This document shows positions 24,831 through 33,934 of a stretch of DNA of 64,000 nt, one piece after another (within the stretch, counting starts at the first letter, position 1; each line of letters begins with the position of its first letter). The DNA comes from Grimontia celer (GTDB lineage: Bacteria > Pseudomonadota > Gammaproteobacteria > Enterobacterales > Vibrionaceae). A model generated the notes under the pieces. The model was not told the origin of the DNA. It did no database searches and saw nothing but the letters and a program-made list of their open reading frames with translations. The stretch is taken from contig NZ_FIZX01000001.1 of the NCBI RefSeq assembly GCF_900055185.1, positions 1,054,001 to 1,118,000 on the forward strand, in the 5' to 3' direction. A program made the translations under genes and the position numbers.

Positions 24831-26291
24831 ATGAGCAACGCTGAACAACTCTCTGCTCCGATGGTTGCTGAACAGCATTCGATGAATGGCGTCATTCCAG
24901 TGACCACTACGTTTAGTATTCAAAAACATGCGTTCAACAAAGAAAGATACCCTACCTATGAAAACCGGGTAGAGGATCTGGAGGCGCTTAAGTCGGCAAT
25001 TCACCGCGAAAAAGAAAACCTGCTCAATGCGCTCGTAAAGGATTTTGGCTACAGAAGTCACGAGGAAAGCATACTCGGCGACATATTCTCTTCTCTTTCC
25101 ACGATTGATTATACAATCAAACACTTACGCCAATGGATGAAGCCACAAAGGCGAAAAGTCGGGATTGTCTTTCAGCCAGCGAAAGCCGAAATTCACTACC
25201 AGCCTTTGGGTGTCGTTGGGATTATTGCTCCTTGGAATTACCCCGTCTTTCTCACCATTGGCCCACTGGTGGCTGCGGTCGCTGCGGGAAACCGGGCCAT
25301 GATTAAAGTGTCTGAATTCACGCCTGCGACGAATGCAGTGTTGGAAGAGATGCTCAGCAGTGTCTTTGCAAACGACAAGGTTTGTGTTGTGCAAGGTGAC
25401 GCGAACATCGCGAAGTCATTTTCAGAATTGCCGTTTGACCACCTGCTCTTTACTGGCTCCACACAAGTTGGCCGTCATGTGATGCTTGCGGCGGCAGATA
25501 ACCTTGTGCCAGTGACACTGGAACTTGGCGGCAAATCGCCAGTGATCATCGATAGCGACATACCGTTGGGTGAAGCCGTAAAACGCTTTATCTACGGCAA
25601 AACCATGAATGCAGGCCAAACCTGTGTCGCGCCAGATTACATTTACTGTCCGCATGATCGCGTAGACAGTTTGGTGAAGGAAATCGATCATCGCTATGAA
25701 TCTATGTATCCCTCTGAGCTTGGTGACGATAAACGCACCCGGGTGATCAATGCGAAACAGTTCGACCGTTTGATGGGATATCTGGAAGAAGCTAAAGCGC
25801 AAGGAGCGCAGGTTATTCATCTTGGAAATTTGGATGTAAAGCCAGAAGGCGGCTTTATACCCCTGACGCTGATATTGGGTGCCAAGCCTTCAATGAAAGT
25901 CATGCAGGAAGAAATTTTTGGACCCATCCTTCCCATTGTTGGTTATCAGAGTGTGCAGGATGTTATTGATTCTATTAACAACAACCCAAGACCTTTGGGT
26001 TTGTATATACAAAGCTTCGACAAAAATTTCCAACGCCGATTTTTAAAGGAAACACATGCTGGTGGTGTTTGCATTAACGATGCGGCATTCCATGTCGTTG
26101 TCGACGATTTGCCATTTGGTGGAGTGGGCGACTCCGGAATAGGCAGTTATCACGGGGTAGAGGGATTCAGAACATTTTCACACTGCAAGTCAGTGTTGGT
26201 ACGAGGGAAACTCTTTTTCAGCGACATGCTGTTCCCGCCTTACGGCAAGAAAATGCATCACTTGTTCAACAAGTTCTTTGTTGGTGGGTGA
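24831..26291 (+). CDS. coniferyl-aldehyde-dehydrogenase-like NAD(P)-dependent aldehyde dehydrogenase
   Basis: A 486-residue aldehyde dehydrogenase that oxidises an aldehyde to its acid. APWNYPVFLTIGPLVAAVAAGN forms the cofactor loop, E231 (LELGGKSP) is the general base and C265 (AGQTCVAPDY) the nucleophile. The IIAPWNYP and NAGQTCVAPDYIYCP blocks and the C-terminal FFSDMLFPPYGKKM segment resemble coniferyl aldehyde dehydrogenase (CalB) and fatty aldehyde dehydrogenases. Its partner is an acyl-CoA ligase 73 bp downstream, so the acid product is probably activated with CoA for beta-oxidation. Whether the natural substrate is aromatic or aliphatic is open. Confidence 0.87.
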   Translation: MSNAEQLSAPMVAEQHSMNGVIPVTTTFSIQKHAFNKERYPTYENRVEDLEALKSAIHREKENLLNALVKDFGYRSHEESILGDIFSSLSTIDYTIKHLRQWMKPQRRKVGIVFQPAKAEIHYQPLGVVGIIAPWNYPVFLTIGPLVAAVAAGNRAMIKVSEFTPATNAVLEEMLSSVFANDKVCVVQGDANIAKSFSELPFDHLLFTGSTQVGRHVMLAAADNLVPVTLELGGKSPVIIDSDIPLGEAVKRFIYGKTMNAGQTCVAPDYIYCPHDRVDSLVKEIDHRYESMYPSELGDDKRTRVINAKQFDRLMGYLEEAKAQGAQVIHLGNLDVKPEGGFIPLTLILGAKPSMKVMQEEIFGPILPIVGYQSVQDVIDSINNNPRPLGLYIQSFDKNFQRRFLKETHAGGVCINDAAFHVVVDDLPFGGVGDSGIGSYHGVEGFRTFSHCKSVLVRGKLFFSDMLFPPYGKKMHHLFNKFFVGG

Positions 26292-26363
26292 CAGTGTCAC
26301 ATGGCGTTGGCGTTAAGACCAAAGCCTATTAGGGCAAGAACAAGCATGATAAACAGAAGGATA

Positions 26364-27935
26364 ATGAACGTGACACAAGGTGAGCGAAACAACCGCGCCA
26401 CAATGGCGACGTTTATCGAAAGCGCCTGCGACAAATACGCAGACAAAATTGCATTCTATTGCGGACCACAAAGCCTGACTTATCGTGAAGTGGAGGAAAA
26501 GTCCCGACAACTGGCAGGCTGGATTCAAAACAACACAAACTTACAACCCGGTGATCGGATTGCTATCCAGCTTCCGAATATTCTGGATTTTCCAATTGCT
26601 GCGTTTGCAGCCTTGCGCGCCGGATTGGTTCTTGTGAATACCAATCCTCTTTACACCCCCAGAGAAATGCAGCATCAGTTTACGGATTCTGGTGCAAAAG
26701 CCTTGGTTATCTTCGCGCCGCTTTCCGCGCCTTTGGCATCAGTCATCGACCATACCGATATTGAGCTGGTGATTTATGCCAAAGGGGGCGGTTCGGCTTC
26801 TGTACCCAGTGAGCGTGATATCCAGCAGGTAGATTTGGACAACATTCTCGCCTTTGATGCCGCGCCGTTTTGTCCGCCGAACATTGATGCCGAAGCGATT
26901 AGCATGCTTCAGTACACAGGCGGCACGACGGGAAGGGCAAAGGGGGCATGTCTCACTCATGCATCCGTGCTGACGAACATGGAGCAGCTTGAAGAACGCT
27001 TGAGCAATGTTGTTACTCCGGGTGAAGAACTCTTTGTTTGCCCATTGCCGCTCTACCACATCTATGCGTTTGCAGTGAACCTTATCCTTTTCTTCTCTCA
27101 GGGGAATACCAATATTCTGATCCCGAACCCAAGAGATCTGGATGCCTTTGTTACGCAATTGAAGCCGCACAAATTTTCTGGCTTTGCCGGTATTAACACT
27201 CTATTTGTCGGACTTTGCCAGCACCCAGAATTCCGTGAACTGGATTTCTCTCACCTCAAAATCACGATTTCTGGCGGGACTGCTTTGATTGATGCAGCGC
27301 GTCTTGGTTGGGAAGAGGTGACAGGTTGCACTATCACCGAAGGGTATGGCATGTCTGAGACCTCCCCTGTTATCAGCCTGAATCATCCTGGAAGCGAGCA
27401 CTATGGCACCGTGGGGGCGCCACTTATCAACACCAATGTAGAAATCTGGGATTTGAATGACCAGCCATTGCCAGATGGCGAGGTGGGCCAAATCGTGTTG
27501 AAAGGCAAACAGGTGATGAAAGGTTATTGGAATAACCCAGAAGAAACCGCTCAGGTGTTGACGTCAGCTGGCTATTTTAAAACTGGTGACATGGGTGTCG
27601 TTCTTGAAAACGGATGTATTCAGATTGTCGACCGCCTAAAAGACATGGTGCTGGTTTCGGGCTTTAATGTTTATCCAAGCGAGGTAGAGCAAGTGCTTTG
27701 CGCTTACCCCGATGTGTTGGAAGCTGCTGTAGTCGGTGTGTCTGATGACACAACAGGTGAGGCAGTAAAAGCCTTCATTACAGCAAAAGAGACCTTGGAA
27801 CTGACCGACCTTGAAACCTTCTGCCGCCAGAATCTCACTGCCTACAAAGTGCCTAAACAGGTAGTTGTGGTCTCTGAGTTGCCGAAGACGGCTGTTGGTA
27901 AGATCCTTCGAAAAGATCTTCGCGCTAACGCCTAG
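26364..27935 (+). CDS. AMP-dependent acyl-CoA ligase (FadD-like)
   Basis: A 523-residue adenylate-forming enzyme that activates a carboxylic acid with ATP and CoA. The P-loop YTGGTTGRAKG, the TEGYGMSET block, GEVGQIVLKGKQVMKGYW, the KTGDMG hinge and the C-terminal lysine in KTAVGKILRKDLR are all present. The sequence resembles long-chain fatty acyl-CoA ligases. ATG 26364 has an AGAAGG site; the frame also opens at 26301 and 26346 without better signals. It follows the aldehyde dehydrogenase, and a FadL-like porin gene lies beyond it, consistent with uptake and activation of long-chain acids. Confidence 0.9.
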   Translation: MNVTQGERNNRATMATFIESACDKYADKIAFYCGPQSLTYREVEEKSRQLAGWIQNNTNLQPGDRIAIQLPNILDFPIAAFAALRAGLVLVNTNPLYTPREMQHQFTDSGAKALVIFAPLSAPLASVIDHTDIELVIYAKGGGSASVPSERDIQQVDLDNILAFDAAPFCPPNIDAEAISMLQYTGGTTGRAKGACLTHASVLTNMEQLEERLSNVVTPGEELFVCPLPLYHIYAFAVNLILFFSQGNTNILIPNPRDLDAFVTQLKPHKFSGFAGINTLFVGLCQHPEFRELDFSHLKITISGGTALIDAARLGWEEVTGCTITEGYGMSETSPVISLNHPGSEHYGTVGAPLINTNVEIWDLNDQPLPDGEVGQIVLKGKQVMKGYWNNPEETAQVLTSAGYFKTGDMGVVLENGCIQIVDRLKDMVLVSGFNVYPSEVEQVLCAYPDVLEAAVVGVSDDTTGEAVKAFITAKETLELTDLETFCRQNLTAYKVPKQVVVVSELPKTAVGKILRKDLRANA

Positions 27936-28001
27936 GGTCTGTTGACTCGTGAATCATTAGACCCTAACCGTCTTTCTGTCCTTTACTTTTACTCGTCTTT
28001 T

Positions 28002-28028
28002 CCGGTGCAAATGCGCCGGCTTTTTTTT
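28002..28028 (+). terminator. rho-independent terminator of the acyl-CoA ligase
   Basis: CCGGTGC/GCGCCGG hairpin (one G-U pair, AAAT loop) followed by eight T residues. Confidence 0.85.
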
Positions 28029-28065
28029 CCTGTTTTTTCATTGTTACCTGTTGGTCTGAAGACAC

Positions 28066-28088
28066 AAAAAAAGCCCGCGAGGCGGGCT
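28066..28088 (-). terminator. rho-independent terminator of the fadL-like gene
   Basis: AGCCCGC/GCGGGCT stem with a 3-nt loop. On the minus strand it is followed by seven T residues, 26 bp after the porin stop. Confidence 0.9.
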
Positions 28089-28114
28089 GTATTAAGGACG
28101 GTTATGTTCTGTTT

Positions 28115-29380
28115 TCAGAAGCGGTAGTTTGCTTGTGCACCTACAATCAGTAAATAGCCTTTTGCCGTGTAGTCATGGTTTGCCGTGAATAAGCTGGTTT
28201 CAGTAAAAGACTCATCTGAGCGGTCCATGTAAGCCAATCCAAAATCAAACGACCAGTTGTCATCAAGTTGGTAATTCATACCTGTCGAATACCAATAGGC
28301 GTCTTGGTCTGGGATGCTCACGGTTGTATCACCTGCTTTTTCATCGAGTGCAAAGCCAGCGCGAAGTTTGATGGCCGGGTTGAGTTGATACGTTGCACCA
28401 ATTGCCCATCGCCAGCTGTCGTCATACTTCTCCGGCTTTAGAAAACAAATGCCACCGTTGATACTGCAATCGCTGCTTGATGCGCTGAATTCTTTGTACT
28501 CACTCCATTGGGTCCAAAGGGCGCTGTAGTGAATGGCGAACTTATTATTGAGCTGGTGGAAGCCAGAGAACTCTGCAATCGCGGGGAGTGGCACATTCGA
28601 AACAGCCGTTGTTGAACCTCCACCAGGAATGGCAACGCCGGGACTGAAATCCGTGAAAGTACCTTCAAGTTTCAGGTCAACGCCAGCGCGATAGGAGAGG
28701 CCGAGCCGGTTACTTTCATCCAGTTCAAACAGTGCGCCTACATTCCACCCAAAGGCCCAGTCATCACCGTCCCAGCTGAGAATCTTGCCTGAAGCCTGTG
28801 TGCCGAAGTTGCCTGCACCTCCACCGTAATGCCTATTCACTTCGCCATTTGCGTAAACCAGGCTAATACCTGCGCCAAGACTCAGCATAGGGTTCACTTG
28901 ATAAGCAACGGCCGGGTTGATGTTTACTGTGAAAAGCTCGGTATCACCGCCTATGTCGCCGGCGAGGAAATCATTCTTCAGGTCAGTGCCCAGCCCGTAG
29001 TTGGCATATAGTCCCAAGCCCACAGCCATTTGGTCATTCAGAGGATGAACGTAGTAACTTGCTGGCACAAATTGGGAAGGAATAATGTCTGACGAGGACT
29101 GCGCTGCTGAGTTGCCCGTCACGTCGATTTCTGCGTCAAAGTAAATCATTGAACCGGAGAACGCCGGACGTTCAAAGAGCGTCATGGTGGCGGGGTTCCG
29201 CCCCATCGACGTTGCGCTGTCACCGACAGCAGCTTCACCAGCATAGGCGCGCCCAAGCCCGCCGACTGAATCAAATGCGATTTGGTAGCCCGCAGCGTTT
29301 GCCTGACTGGCAGCGAGTGCAGACAAGACAAGCGTCGCTGTTGTGGAAAGGGTTAATACTCTTGCTTTCTTTGCCGCCAT
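28115..29380 (-). CDS. FadL/OmpP1-family outer-membrane porin
   Basis: A 421-residue outer-membrane protein with a signal peptide ending near ASQANA. The mature N-terminus (AGYQIAFDSVGGLGRAYAGEAAV and NPATM) is the FadL hatch segment. Repeated amphipathic strands and a C-terminal aromatic (ANYRF) follow. FadL-type porins admit long-chain fatty acids or hydrophobic aromatics. GGAGG 5 bp before ATG 29380 decides the start over the upstream ATG at 29392. It converges with the acyl-CoA ligase gene. Confidence 0.9.
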   Translation of the reverse strand: MAAKKARVLTLSTTATLVLSALAASQANAAGYQIAFDSVGGLGRAYAGEAAVGDSATSMGRNPATMTLFERPAFSGSMIYFDAEIDVTGNSAAQSSSDIIPSQFVPASYYVHPLNDQMAVGLGLYANYGLGTDLKNDFLAGDIGGDTELFTVNINPAVAYQVNPMLSLGAGISLVYANGEVNRHYGGGAGNFGTQASGKILSWDGDDWAFGWNVGALFELDESNRLGLSYRAGVDLKLEGTFTDFSPGVAIPGGGSTTAVSNVPLPAIAEFSGFHQLNNKFAIHYSALWTQWSEYKEFSASSSDCSINGGICFLKPEKYDDSWRWAIGATYQLNPAIKLRAGFALDEKAGDTTVSIPDQDAYWYSTGMNYQLDDNWSFDFGLAYMDRSDESFTETSLFTANHDYTAKGYLLIVGAQANYRF

Positions 29381-29533
29381 AACGACCTCCATGGCTGAAG
29401 TTAATCCTGTGATTTTTATAGGAATCCTTCAGATGGTAGGCATGACCGTACATTGGCATGTAGTCTCCACATGCCATTGAACTATCTTCAATGGTCAGTG
29501 AGACAAAAGCGTTTAAGAATGACTAGTTTTGGC

Positions 29534-29935
29534 TTAAACGTGGATGTACTGAATAAATTGATCCATGACCTGCATTTGCTGTTCAATGCCTTTCAATGAA
29601 TGATAGATATCTGTTTCTTCATCACAGTGAAGGACGACGTGTTTGGCAAAGGCAGAGATTTGTCCATCTTTGACTTTTTTTGAATGAACGAGATTGCGCT
29701 TAATCACGACAAACAGATCTTGTTCCTGAAGACTGAGCGACAACTTCTTCGCTATTGCACGGATTTCAGTTTCGTCAACAGGTGCACCTTGGCGAACAGA
29801 AGATTGTAATACATATGTTTTTCTTGGGTTTCCGCCATTACTCGCCTTTGCAATGACGGCACAGGTGCGATTGACGATCATGCTTTTTCGCATTTCATCA
29901 ACGCGGGTTAAGTTGATATCGACGTGTTGTTCCAC
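29534..29935 (-). CDS. small paralogue 1 of a lipoxygenase-associated family
   Basis: A 133-residue protein of unknown family, homologous to the genes at 30407-30808 and 30952-31326. The shared C-terminal block is FVVIKRNLVHSKKVKDGQISAF followed by a QQMQVMDQFIQYIHV end. The N-terminal MIVNRTCAVIAK segment aligns with the signal-like segment of paralogue 3 but is interrupted by charged residues, so export is unlikely. The frame continues upstream to 30190, but GTG 29935 has a GGGA site and gives the same length as its relatives. A terminator lies between this gene and paralogue 2, so it is transcribed separately. Confidence 0.65.
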   Translation of the reverse strand: MEQHVDINLTRVDEMRKSMIVNRTCAVIAKASNGGNPRKTYVLQSSVRQGAPVDETEIRAIAKKLSLSLQEQDLFVVIKRNLVHSKKVKDGQISAFAKHVVLHCDEETDIYHSLKGIEQQMQVMDQFIQYIHV

Positions 29936-30121
29936 TGACACTTCCCTTTTGGAGTAACCATTCGATGCCGTCGCGCAGAAAGCGCTTCGATGAATATTCG
30001 GGAATCTTATAAAAGGGCAAGTCGGTAAGCTTGTCATAACGTGCCATACCACTATCCGAGCGAACCGGTGCTGAGATTTGGGTGATTCAGGAAGGGAATT
30101 CGACTGAATGAAGTGCCGGTT

Positions 30122-30154
30122 AAAAAAAGCCGGGTTGTCGCTGCAACAACCCGG
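30122..30154 (-). terminator. rho-independent terminator downstream of paralogue 2
   Basis: CCGGGTTGT/ACAACCCGG stem (30130-30154). On the minus strand it is followed by a run of seven T residues. Confidence 0.9.
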
Positions 30155-30190
30155 GAAGGCTATCTCGATAGAGAGATAGAAATCGGGCAC

Positions 30191-30353
30191 TTATACCCAA
30201 ACAACTTGAAGACCTCCCTACGGGCGAGTTGACTGATGCTGTGCTCTTTGTTGTCCCTTTTTGATGGAGGTGACTACACCTACAAAGGAACGCCGCGATC
30301 ACAACACCAGTCAATCTCGCTAAATCTTGCATCTTCAGGTTGCTTGGGTATAA
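30191..30353. repeat. 163-bp long imperfect palindromic repeat (Vibrionaceae MITE-like)
   Basis: The ends TTATACCCAAACAAC and its near-complement GTTGCTTGGGTATAA are followed inward by matching GAGTTGACTG / CAGTCAATCTC blocks, so the whole element can fold into one long imperfect hairpin. From memory, a very similar TATACCCAAGCAACCTGAAG-ended repeat is dispersed in Vibrio genomes. It contains no ORF and lies between two paralogous genes. Confidence 0.75.
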
Positions 30354-30406
30354 ACCATTACCCAGTAGCGTCTACAATGTGCTACTCCGGAGAAGAGAGA
30401 TAAGCG

Positions 30407-30808
30407 CTATATATTGATATACCTGATAAAGCAATCCATTAACTCCATCTTTATATCTATACTCTCTGCTTCAATGTCTTGATTTTCCTTCAGTTGACAC
30501 TTTTCTCCTATTTCCTTTGTAAACATATAAATTTGTTGATCCTTTATTCTTTTAGAGTTTCTTAAGTTATTTTTTATGGCTGTAAAAACCAATGCTTCTC
30601 TATGGGATAACTTATGTTTTTTGGATATTTCGGCGAGATTTTTTCTTTTTTTTAATGGTATATCAAGATACTCAACCTGCTTAACTTTTCTAAGTACACT
30701 ACAGGCTCTTGAAATTATTTCATCCTTTTTTATGTCTCCCATCTTACTAATGTCAATTCTTTTTCTTCTAGCCAATGCTCTTTCCCGTCTGATTTTTTTA
30801 GATGACAA
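30407..30808 (-). CDS. small paralogue 2 of a lipoxygenase-associated family
   Basis: A 133-residue, strongly basic (lysine/arginine-rich) protein sharing with its two neighbours the block FTAIKNNLRNSKRIKDQQIYMF and a C-terminal MELMDCFIRYINI. The cysteine in ISRACSVL aligns with cysteines in the other two. It has lost the hydrophobic N-terminal stretch that paralogue 3 still has. The longest frame begins with TTG and no in-frame ATG occurs until codon 23, so the start is uncertain. It is extremely AT-rich, more than its relatives, consistent with decay or foreign origin. Confidence 0.55.
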   Translation of the reverse strand: MSSKKIRRERALARRKRIDISKMGDIKKDEIISRACSVLRKVKQVEYLDIPLKKRKNLAEISKKHKLSHREALVFTAIKNNLRNSKRIKDQQIYMFTKEIGEKCQLKENQDIEAESIDIKMELMDCFIRYINI

Positions 30809-30902
30809 AATGAAAATCTTGGATGATGCCGTTATTATGGTGTTTTAATGACTTTTTTCTTTGTCTCTCCATGACATTTCTTTATCATTAGCATGTGTTT
30901 TG

Positions 30903-30930
30903 AAAAAAAAGCCAGCACTTATGTGCCGGC
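30903..30930 (-). terminator. rho-independent terminator of the lipoxygenase operon
   Basis: GCCGGCAC/GTGCTGGC stem on the minus strand (one G-U pair) followed by eight T residues, 22 bp after paralogue 3. Confidence 0.88.
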
Positions 30931-30951
30931 TCTTATATGTTTGATGCGAGA

Positions 30952-31326
30952 TTAAGCATGAATGTATTTTATGAAAAGTGACATCAGCTGCATTTGAGAT
31001 TGAAAATTACCAAATGCACCTTCAAACATCTTCTCATCATTAACCTCAGACACGAAGCTCCTAGTGAAACTCAAAATGTCATCTTCTTTTACTTTTTTAG
31101 AATAAATCGAATTTTCTTTAATGACGATATAAACGGTTTTCTCTGGTTGGCTTAGCTGATTCAGCACTTTATCATCGACGAGTGACTTCTTCCCTGAATA
31201 GTACTTAGCCATATTTTCACTGTTAACACTCTGCGTTCCCACGTGAGCCATGACCAAACATGCACCACTAGCAATGAGCATTTTTCTCATGGAATCTCTG
31301 CGTGATTGATTAAACTCTCTCATCAT
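30952..31326 (-). CDS. small paralogue 3, putative Tat-exported lipoxygenase partner
   Basis: A 124-residue protein. The N-terminus has two adjacent arginines and a hydrophobic stretch (SRRDSMRKMLIASGACLVMA), a Tat-like signal that its two paralogues no longer show. The C-terminal half is the family core (YIVIKENSIYSKKVKEDDILSF and QMQLMSLFIKYIHA). It begins 11 bp after the lipoxygenase stop with a GGGAG site, so the two are co-translated. Small Tat-signal proteins often escort a larger redox enzyme; that role is inference. A longer start at 31347 would overlap the lipoxygenase. Confidence 0.7.
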   Translation of the reverse strand: MMREFNQSRRDSMRKMLIASGACLVMAHVGTQSVNSENMAKYYSGKKSLVDDKVLNQLSQPEKTVYIVIKENSIYSKKVKEDDILSFTRSFVSEVNDEKMFEGAFGNFQSQMQLMSLFIKYIHA

Positions 31327-31337
31327 AATATCTCCCA

Positions 31338-33500
31338 TTAGTTCCAAGGACTGACAGTCATTGTTGAAGGCATGCGAAGGTCATAGCTCCAGCGTCTTTC
31401 GCGATTTTTAGCTCGAATCTTTTCATCCAAATCTTTGAGTTGTGACTGGAAGTTATCCAGATATGGATAAACATTGGGATCATGGGAAAACTGGCCTTTT
31501 GGATATTTCCCAAGCGAGCGGAACCAATCTTCAGGTAAGTCGGTGAAGATCTTAGAAAACATGAACAGCCCAGCGCCGACATTCATGGGTGGACAAATAT
31601 TCAGCCAATCTCTTTCTGAATACTCATGATAAGGATCGATAGGGTGGTCTCGATAAAACCCTAAAGCGCCAAGTTTCATGAAGGAGACAAAGCTACTGAA
31701 ACCATGGTTTACTGACATCCAATAGATAATCCTTGAAACGGTATCCACTAGTTCTTCAATTGTTTTAGCATCATCGGGGAAGCCACGTACCATTCCATAA
31801 TGGTTGGTTTCGTAGAGGAAAGCTTGTAATTCAGAATCGTCAACGACATCTTGGTCAGAGTGGTAATAAAGTCTGATATAACCATCCACCCACTCACTGA
31901 TGATAGGGGCGAGTTCGTTATCATCATGTTGCGGAAAATCTTTTAACTGCGCCAAAGACGGGTCAGCGTGACGATCAATCGGCGAACTATGTGTTTTAAA
32001 GTGGTACTGACTTTTACGCCGTAGAACGGAGGTTAAAAAGGTTTGGCTGCTGAAGCCAGACAAATGCTGGATTGCGCCCGTTAACAGTCCATTGAAGGGA
32101 TCGCCATAAGGGTCAACGTTATCAGATGTGGGAAAGCCGACTTCTGTAAAAATCCCGGTATGGTTGTTGGTCAGCAATCCCATCAGGTGCGTATCTAGTA
32201 ATGGTCGAAGAGGGTGGTGCTCTGTGATATTTCTAAAGTACGCAACCGGGATGGAACCAAGGTAGACATGACTGGATAAGTGGTCAACAACACCAGCCAT
32301 AGATGCCATCGTGGTTACCGTATTTTTGGCCATTTGCCAAGCCCAGTAGTTGTCACCTGCGGTGATGATTTTTGAGCGTGGGTGTTTGTTTGTGCCATAA
32401 CCGAAAATATTCACAAAGAACCAATCTATGTCTTCCCAAAAACCTGAGCCTTGTGGTGTTTGAGTGGGTTGTATGGCAATGGTTTTTAGTGCGTTAGATT
32501 CTTTAGATATGCCAAACAGCGAGATACTTGCGTGCAACCTCGCACCATAGTTATCCCAGTTTCGTTCTGCCACTGTTTCTTCGTGAAAGTCCTTGAAGTC
32601 AACAATAAAAAGACGACCCTCAGCCATGGCTTGATCGATGTCGTCATTCTCAAAACCAGGCACTTTTTTGAGATGTTCATTAGTGATAGGAAAGTTCTGT
32701 TGGTGCTCGGTATAAGGTTTGAAATAGTCAAAAACGGGACTTGGCGCTGCTGTCATCAACCAACCAATAAGATCATCTGAGCGGAAGTCCTGGTCGTAGT
32801 CGGGTTTAGGCCATTGCTTTATACGGTCTTCATAGTGTGGATGCGTAGGGCAAAAAGTAGGGTAAAAATCGAGTTCCTCTACGCTATTACACTTTCTCGA
32901 CGGAAACAAAGCTAGAATAGGATCCATAATTTCAAAGTGAGCGGCATCGGGTTTGTTATCAGTCAGCGCACCAATGATTCTTCTAAAAACGTCCAACACT
33001 CGAAGCGCAATATCAGGCGTTTTAACAATGTCGTCAAAATGCTTACAAAGATAGGCGATGGCACCTTCCATCAACTGAATGCCGTCAAATGTGAGACTGG
33101 CGTCATCAACGCCAAAATTGTATTCGTATGAATCAAGATCACCACGATATTTCCACGTGCCGGAATCAGCCACTTCTGGTGAAACAATATTTCCATGCAC
33201 AACTGCACCGGGAAGCTTAAAGTATTCGAAAACGTGTTCCTTACGTGCTTTTTCTAAAAGCGCCTTTCTCACTGCCTGATGGGTTGTATCGTATTGGGGT
33301 AATGACACATTGGGGTAAGGGGTCTTCAGTTTTTCAGTGCCTCCTAGGCCTTGGAAAATTTTGTGGAATTCTCCGGCTAGCGGGTGGTCCTCTGTTTGAC
33401 ACCGCGCATTTCCAAACGAGCGCGTCCTAGTGGTTTTAAGCGTGGAGTACTCGTCAATATTCAGTAGCTCTCTCAACTCTTGAATCTGGTCGTTGCTCAT
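31338..33500 (-). CDS. lipoxygenase-family protein with altered iron ligands
   Basis: A 720-residue protein related to plant and animal lipoxygenases, which insert O2 into polyunsaturated fatty acids. The helix-9 region (VVDHLSSHVYL, 17 residues, HHPLRPLLDTH) aligns with soybean THAAMEPF...HPIYKLLTPH. The IISEWVDGYIRLYYHSDQDV and IIYWMSVNHGFSSF blocks match the later conserved helices. Compared with soybean LOX-1 from memory, the second helix-9 histidine and H690 are kept, but the first histidine is D (H one residue off), N694 is S, and the protein ends at MTVSPWN without the terminal isoleucine ligand. Activity may be lost or changed. No signal peptide is seen. ATG 33500 follows an AAGGGA site. 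Confidence 0.75.
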   Translation of the reverse strand: MSNDQIQELRELLNIDEYSTLKTTRTRSFGNARCQTEDHPLAGEFHKIFQGLGGTEKLKTPYPNVSLPQYDTTHQAVRKALLEKARKEHVFEYFKLPGAVVHGNIVSPEVADSGTWKYRGDLDSYEYNFGVDDASLTFDGIQLMEGAIAYLCKHFDDIVKTPDIALRVLDVFRRIIGALTDNKPDAAHFEIMDPILALFPSRKCNSVEELDFYPTFCPTHPHYEDRIKQWPKPDYDQDFRSDDLIGWLMTAAPSPVFDYFKPYTEHQQNFPITNEHLKKVPGFENDDIDQAMAEGRLFIVDFKDFHEETVAERNWDNYGARLHASISLFGISKESNALKTIAIQPTQTPQGSGFWEDIDWFFVNIFGYGTNKHPRSKIITAGDNYWAWQMAKNTVTTMASMAGVVDHLSSHVYLGSIPVAYFRNITEHHPLRPLLDTHLMGLLTNNHTGIFTEVGFPTSDNVDPYGDPFNGLLTGAIQHLSGFSSQTFLTSVLRRKSQYHFKTHSSPIDRHADPSLAQLKDFPQHDDNELAPIISEWVDGYIRLYYHSDQDVVDDSELQAFLYETNHYGMVRGFPDDAKTIEELVDTVSRIIYWMSVNHGFSSFVSFMKLGALGFYRDHPIDPYHEYSERDWLNICPPMNVGAGLFMFSKIFTDLPEDWFRSLGKYPKGQFSHDPNVYPYLDNFQSQLKDLDEKIRAKNRERRWSYDLRMPSTMTVSPWN

Positions 33501-33934
33501 AAAACTCAATCCCTTTTGGTTGGTACTATAGGACTAGTCATTCCAACTATCCCGCGTGATGACCGGCGTTCAAATATCACTGATAACAGATATTGTTATC
33601 TAACTCTGTATTTCAAACACCGGAGCTACCAGCCAACTTTAGCGACTCCAAACTATTTCGACTTGTCATTTTATGTATAAGATCTGTCCTTACTTTCCTT
33701 CACTCGGCATATGACTAAGATATTGGATATAAGAGTGTTTTCCTTTTCTAAAATTCACTGTTTAGTGTGATTATATATATGAAACAGGTATCTTAAGATT
33801 GAATAAAGTATGTAAAGGTAATGAATTTTAAATTAATTTGATTAGAATAAAAGGCACGCTGTTTAATTACACGTGCATCTACTTCGGGTGCATTGCCTTT
33901 TATCAGGCTGCTCTCACTTGAGCGTGACTGAACG
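33501..33934. other. AT-rich intergenic region
   Basis: No gene is visible. Probable promoter for the lipoxygenase operon, plus AAAAGGCA/TGCCTTTT arms at 33849-33902 that may end the lipase transcript. Its composition fits the foreign character of this island. Confidence 0.35.

Noticed and set aside
29936-30190. 218-residue version of paralogue 1
   Set aside because: The extra 85 residues cover a strong terminator hairpin; the shorter 133-residue product equals the length of its paralogues.
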